Positions 6,151 to 10,448 of a stretch of 10,448 nucleotides of DNA are shown here, piece by piece (positions within the stretch are counted from its first letter, which is position 1; each line of letters starts with the position of its first letter). This stretch comes from HLUCCA09 sp038757905. Its GTDB lineage: Bacteria > Pseudomonadota > Alphaproteobacteria > Rhodobacterales > Rhodobacteraceae. Under the pieces are notes generated by a model. It did not search any database. It worked only from the letters and a program-made list of their open reading frames with translations, and was not told where the DNA came from. Made by a program: the position numbers and the translations under genes. The DNA is taken from assembly GCA_038757905.1 (NCBI GenBank), contig JBCDGG010000166.1:1-10448 (forward strand), in the 5' to 3' direction.

Positions 6151-6549
6151 ATGACGTTGCACGTGATCTACAACTCGGATTGCCCGATCTGCGCGCGCGA
6201 GATCGCCTCCTATCGGCGGTACGCCGAAGCCCGGGATTTGCCGCTGGAGTTCAGTGGCCTCACCGATGCGGCCGCCTTGGGGAGCGGTCTTACGGTAGAC
6301 GAGGCCGCGCGACGGCTGCATGTGGTAAAGGATGGCGAGCTTCTTTCCGGCTTGGCCGCCTTTGCGGCCCTGTGGGCGGCGCTGCCCCGCTTCCGGTGGC
6401 TCGCCCGGATCGTCTCGCTTCCGGTCATTCGGCCCGTCGCGCACGCAGTCTACGAGGGCGTTCTCGCACCGCTCCTCTACGCGATGCACCGGCGCAGAGT
6501 GGCCCGTCACTGTCCCGCGCCCGGTGACACGCCTGGCCGAGACAGTTAG
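6151..6549 (+). CDS. DCC/DUF393 family thiol-disulphide oxidoreductase-like protein
   Basis: The 132-residue product belongs to the DUF393 (DCC) family, small proteins with a thioredoxin-like CXXC motif thought to act in thiol-disulphide exchange; physiological substrates are generally unknown. MTLHVIYNSD-C11-P-I-C14 carries the motif at the end of the first strand. LHVVKDGELLSGLAAFAALW and the tail, with VIRPVAHAVYEGVLAPLLYA, fit the family. The hydrophobic C-terminal stretch is amphipathic and not a clear membrane span. I chose the ATG at 6151 because relatives begin at this strand; an ATG at 6130 adds seven residues, and neither has a strong ribosome binding site. The next gene starts nine bases after its stop, so it probably heads a three-gene operon. 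Confidence 0.85.
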   Translation: MTLHVIYNSDCPICAREIASYRRYAEARDLPLEFSGLTDAAALGSGLTVDEAARRLHVVKDGELLSGLAAFAALWAALPRFRWLARIVSLPVIRPVAHAVYEGVLAPLLYAMHRRRVARHCPAPGDTPGRDS

Positions 6550-6558
6550 GCTGCGCGC

Positions 6559-6798
6559 ATGTTTACCATTGAGCACGAGTTTGACGCCTCGGTGATTACG
6601 CTGGTCGACGAAGGCGCGGCGCCCCTAGGCGAGGATGTGATCATCACCGCCTTCGAGGATTGCGTCACCATCGAGCAGTTCGACCCAAGAACGGACCGGG
6701 TCGACAAGATCACCCTCTCGATGACCCAGGTGCGGGATCTGCAGGCGGCGCTGAACCTGCCCGAGGGGGTCTATCGCCTGCGCGCTCAGGAGCGCTGA
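6559..6798 (+). CDS. Small acidic conserved-looking protein of unknown function
   Basis: This 79-residue acidic protein starts MFTIEHEFDASVITLVDEG and contains DCVTIEQFDP, then ITLSMTQVRDLQAALNLPEG near the C-terminus. The pattern suggests a compact beta-rich domain followed by one helix. There is no signal, membrane segment or known motif, and a single cysteine (C35). I recognise no named family. It lies nine bases after the DCC gene and 22 bases before the NUDIX gene on the same strand, which supports it being a real translated member of that operon. The ribosome binding site (TTAGG, about eight bases before ATG) is weak, consistent with coupling to the upstream gene. Confidence 0.75.
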   Translation: MFTIEHEFDASVITLVDEGAAPLGEDVIITAFEDCVTIEQFDPRTDRVDKITLSMTQVRDLQAALNLPEGVYRLRAQER

Positions 6799-6820
6799 CC
6801 CAGCGGATGCCACGGACCCC

Positions 6821-7372
6821 ATGAGTGCGCGTTCCAAGCCCCCTCGGCTGGCCGTTCGTGCCGTGCTCGTCGAGCAGGGGCGGGTGTTGCTGGTGAATGC
6901 CTGGCCCGGGCACGGGAGCGATCTCTGGTGTGCGCCCGGCGGCGGGGTCGAGCCCGGCGACAGCCTGCCCAGCAATCTTCGGCGCGAGATGTACGAGGAA
7001 ACGGGGCTCACGGTCGAGGTCGGCCAGCCGTGCCTCGTGAACGAGTTCCACGACCCGGAGCGCGGCTTCCACCAGGTCGAGGTGTTCTTCCGATGCGTCC
7101 GGCTCGAAGGCGAGGCGCCGCTCGACACGCGTGATTGGCCGGGGCGCGCACGGCACGTCTCGGACGGCAGGGCCGCGCATGCACCGGAGCGCGCCGCACG
7201 GGGAGCGCAGGACGCCCCGGTGTGGCAAGATCCCGAAGGGGTGGTGAACCGTTGGATGTGGGCGGATGAGCAAGACCTGCGAACCCTACGGGTCAAGCCG
7301 GACGCGCTCTCCCGGGTCGCGCTGGGCGACGGCCTGCTCGCCTATGATCCGCTTGAGAGGATCCAGCGCTGA
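6821..7372 (+). CDS. NUDIX hydrolase
   Basis: This is a NUDIX pyrophosphohydrolase, 183 residues, expected to hydrolyse a nucleoside diphosphate linked to another moiety with Mg2+; the substrate is unknown. The fold begins PPRLAVRAVLVEQGRVLLVN, then WCAPGGGVEPG. The NUDIX box spans G41 to L63 and ends REMYEETGL, so the metal-binding glutamates E56, E59 and E60 are present. The first glutamate of the consensus is replaced by D47, a conservative change. Residues about 103-131, before WQDPEGVV, are an Arg/Ala-rich stretch of low complexity that looks like a loop insertion compared with short relatives. There is no strong Shine-Dalgarno (CGGAC). The start is set by the only suitable ATG and the 22-base spacing from the preceding gene. 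It is the last gene of the cluster. Confidence 0.9.
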   Translation: MSARSKPPRLAVRAVLVEQGRVLLVNAWPGHGSDLWCAPGGGVEPGDSLPSNLRREMYEETGLTVEVGQPCLVNEFHDPERGFHQVEVFFRCVRLEGEAPLDTRDWPGRARHVSDGRAAHAPERAARGAQDAPVWQDPEGVVNRWMWADEQDLRTLRVKPDALSRVALGDGLLAYDPLERIQR

Positions 7373-8070
7373 ACGGCGGGACAGTCGTTCGGTCACGGTA
7401 GTGCGTGGCGATGCGGCGTCCCTTCGCCATTCGAGGAATCCCATGGTAAAGTCGCGCATGCGACTGACCCGACAGTCCAATGGCTCACTCAGTCACTGGC
7501 GTGACCGCGCCAAATGGCACACGCTCTCTCGGCCGATCAACGGGCGATAAGCGTTTGACTTGGAAAAAACACAACGCAGGCAACGCCTTGCTCACTCATC
7601 GCCATCGCACCCGTGCCTTCGCCCGGCCCTCCGGCGTCCCGCATGCATTCTGGCCTGCCCCTGTCACCCTCCTACGGTCTGGCTGGATCGGGCCGCGCCC
7701 CATTTGGTGCTTAGACTCGAAAGAATCGCGTCTTCATGACGGGCCAAAACCAAAAGGCCTGAGCCATCCTTGGCTTTCTGCGAGCGTTTACCTCGACAGG
7801 CAGGCGTCCACCTAACCGACTCGCGCTTCGGGAGGATGCGCGACAGCCCATCAAGGCGGGCCGTTCTACTGCGCCAGGGCGCGGTCACCGTTCGATCTAC
7901 CGGGTGACGCTCGCTGATCTTCCGAGTGAGGCTCGGTCCAAGCTCTGGGATCGCGAACGACGACGGGCCAGAGCAAGTCGCGTTGAAACGGATTCGGTAT
8001 TCGCTGCCTCTCGGCTTCGCCTCGAACGCAAAAACTGAAACGAGGTTGATCCGATTAAACGCGACGCGCT
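7373..8070. other. Intergenic tract of about 700 bases without a recognised gene
   Basis: No convincing gene is visible on either strand. The longest frames (111 codons at 7480-7815 plus, 74 codons at 7664-7888 minus) have random-looking composition and no recognised motif. Hand counts on several 60-base lines give about 52-60% GC, against about 70% in a sampled line of the neighbouring cyclase gene. Seen here are small inverted repeats: GTCGC/GCGAC near 7451-7464; AGCCA-TCCT-TGGCT at 7762-7775 followed by TTCT; and GTCACC (7884-7889) with GGTGAC (7903-7908). There are five GANTC sites (7436, 7714, 7723, 7818, 7991). It could be decayed coding sequence, an inserted remnant or an unannotated RNA. 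Confidence 0.6.
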
Positions 8071-9141
8071 CTAGGCGCGCGCGCGGAGATCCGGCACCGG
8101 GAGCTGCGTTCGCGCGGGCGGCTCCGACGGTGGCTCCGGGCCTGTAATCGCGTTGGGACCTGCCGAGCGCGGAGCGTTTCTTCTGTCCGTCGGTGCCTCT
8201 CTTGCACCATCGTCGTACTCGGCGTCTTCCAAGATGGCCATTTCGGAGACCGTCCCGTCAGCCTGTGCGGGCACGGGGCCAGTGACGGCCCGTGCGGCGG
8301 GAACAAGGTGAACCCGATTCCGGCCAGCCGCCTTGGCGGCATAGACGGCCAGATCCGCCCGTTTCAAGATCGCTGCGAACGACTCGCCCGGCGGCCATGG
8401 GGCAACGCCGATCGACACGGTTTGCGGCACCCCATCCACCTTCAGATGATCCTCGACCGACATGCGCAGGCGTTCCGCGACCCGCAGGGCGGCGTCCTGG
8501 CTCAATTCTGAGAGATAGAGCACGAACTCCTCCCCGCCGAACCGGGCAGCGAGGTCTGGCCGGCGCATCTGGCGGCGGACGATCCGCGCCAACTCTCGCA
8601 GAACCCGGTCGCCCACATCATGACCGTGGCCATCGTTCACGCGTTTGAAAAAATCGAGATCCATCATGATGACGGCGCCGCGCTGGGCGGCGCTGTGGCG
8701 CGCGCAGAGGCTGCGTTCGAGCCCGCGCCGGTTGAGCAGCCCCGTCAACGGATCCAGATCTGCCAGCCGCTGGGCCGCATCAATGCGCGTTTCGGCCGTG
8801 CGCATCAGGCGGTTGGCCTGAGCCATCAGGCGCCCGACCGCGTCGCGGTGATGCTCCGGCAGGGCCGAAGGCACGCCTTGCCCCGTCTCGAAGGAGGTGA
8901 ATGCGGCCTCCAGGCGCGACACGGGCCGGATCACAGCCGCCAGCCCAAGCCCAAGCCCGATAAAGGCCACCGCCACGGTCATGCCAATCAGCGCCGCGGA
9001 CAGCGTTGGCGGAACCCAGCCCGCCGACTTGGCCAGGACCAGCAACAGGAACGGACCCTGACCGAACAGGACCGATACCGCGACAGCCTTGGCCACGTAG
9101 GACTTGGGAAAGACCGAATCGAGCAGCGCGTAAAGACGCAT
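8071..9141 (-). CDS. Membrane-bound diguanylate cyclase (GGDEF domain)
   Basis: This 356-residue inner-membrane protein probably makes cyclic di-GMP from two GTP. Two hydrophobic segments (about residues 15-37 and 47-71) are joined by a very short loop, so there is no real periplasmic sensor domain. RPVSRLEAAFTSFETGQ (about 72-88) resembles a HAMP start and is followed by a helical linker. The GGDEF domain begins DLDPLTGLLNRRG (about 128-140) and continues with MMDLDFFKRVNDGHGHDVGD. The active-site motif is GGEEF (202-206), an active variant, and an inhibitory I-site R193-R-P-D196 sits five residues before it. The last 70 or so residues are a Pro/Ala/Glu-rich, likely disordered tail. AAAGGGG eight bases before the ATG at 9141 supports this start over the frame opening at 9252. 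A small hairpin (9167-9180) lies in the leader. Confidence 0.92.
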   Translation of the reverse strand: MRLYALLDSVFPKSYVAKAVAVSVLFGQGPFLLLVLAKSAGWVPPTLSAALIGMTVAVAFIGLGLGLAAVIRPVSRLEAAFTSFETGQGVPSALPEHHRDAVGRLMAQANRLMRTAETRIDAAQRLADLDPLTGLLNRRGLERSLCARHSAAQRGAVIMMDLDFFKRVNDGHGHDVGDRVLRELARIVRRQMRRPDLAARFGGEEFVLYLSELSQDAALRVAERLRMSVEDHLKVDGVPQTVSIGVAPWPPGESFAAILKRADLAVYAAKAAGRNRVHLVPAARAVTGPVPAQADGTVSEMAILEDAEYDDGAREAPTDRRNAPRSAGPNAITGPEPPSEPPARTQLPVPDLRARA

Positions 9142-9261
9142 TGGCACCCCTTTCTGCAGGCACCATGGCGTCCAAACGCCTAACGACGGCTTAATGGAAA
9201 CGGACAACTTTAGGCAAAGTCTCCCAAAGCGACCACGTTCAAAACCCAACAACCCACTGAT

Positions 9262-9290
9262 AAAAATGAAAAAGGGCCGCTGAGCGGCCC
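9262..9290 (-). terminator. Intrinsic terminator of groEL
   Basis: On the minus strand, GGGCCGC-TCA-GCGGCCC forms a perfect 7-bp stem with a three-base loop, followed by TTTTTCATTTTT. It lies about 30 bases after the groEL stop. The cyclase gene downstream on the same strand should therefore have its own promoter. Confidence 0.92.
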
Positions 9291-9318
9291 CTCTCCACGT
9301 TCTTCATCCAAGGATGGA

Positions 9319-10448
<1,130 letters not shown>

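Noticed and set aside
7480..7815. 111-codon plus-strand frame in the geneless tract
   Set aside because: There is no ribosome binding site, no recognised motif and mixed composition. It was not called as a gene, although a decayed gene cannot be excluded.

Overview
The window looks like part of a chromosome from a high-GC alphaproteobacterium, most likely a Rhodobacterales/Rhodobacteraceae member. The reasons are a GcrA-type cell-cycle regulator, a tandem pair of DUF6455-like proteins, FnrL-type palindromes and strong G/C preference at third codon positions. Family assignments come from recognising motifs in the translated sequence; no database search was run.

Layout, left to right. Positions 1-393 (minus) hold the N-terminal part of acetylornithine aminotransferase (argD), preceded on the same strand by an ABC-2 transporter permease (578-1435). 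gcrA (1652-2224, plus) is divergent from them. A GyrI-like small-molecule-binding protein (2377-2844) and the ribosomal protein S12 methylthiotransferase rimO (2931-4319) follow on the plus strand. Convergent to rimO are two overlapping DUF6455-like genes (4428-4703 and 4700-5065, minus), and behind them an M48 lipoprotein metallopeptidase (5252-5953, minus). A plus-strand cluster follows: a DCC/DUF393 thiol-oxidoreductase-like protein (6151-6549), a 79-residue protein of unknown function (6559-6798) and a NUDIX hydrolase (6821-7372). About 700 bases without a convincing gene (7373-8070) separate this from a membrane-bound diguanylate cyclase (8071-9141, minus) and the C-terminal two thirds of groEL (9319 to the window edge, minus), which ends at a clear intrinsic terminator.

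Most genes are housekeeping (arginine synthesis, cell cycle, ribosome modification, chaperonin). The least explained signal is a pair of near-consensus FNR-type palindromes (TTGAC-N4-ATCAA), each in a promoter region. One lies upstream of the GyrI-like gene and the other upstream of the DUF6455-like pair, whose products share a CX2CX5C plus distal Cys pattern. Together they suggest an oxygen- or redox-responsive cysteine-protein module that appears not to be described. The DUF6455-like operon also seems to present its Shine-Dalgarno sequence in a hairpin loop. Other points worth checking are mutually exclusive hairpins just before the gcrA ribosome binding site, an AT-rich, unusual-codon patch over the radical-SAM cysteine motif of rimO, and the geneless 700-base tract.
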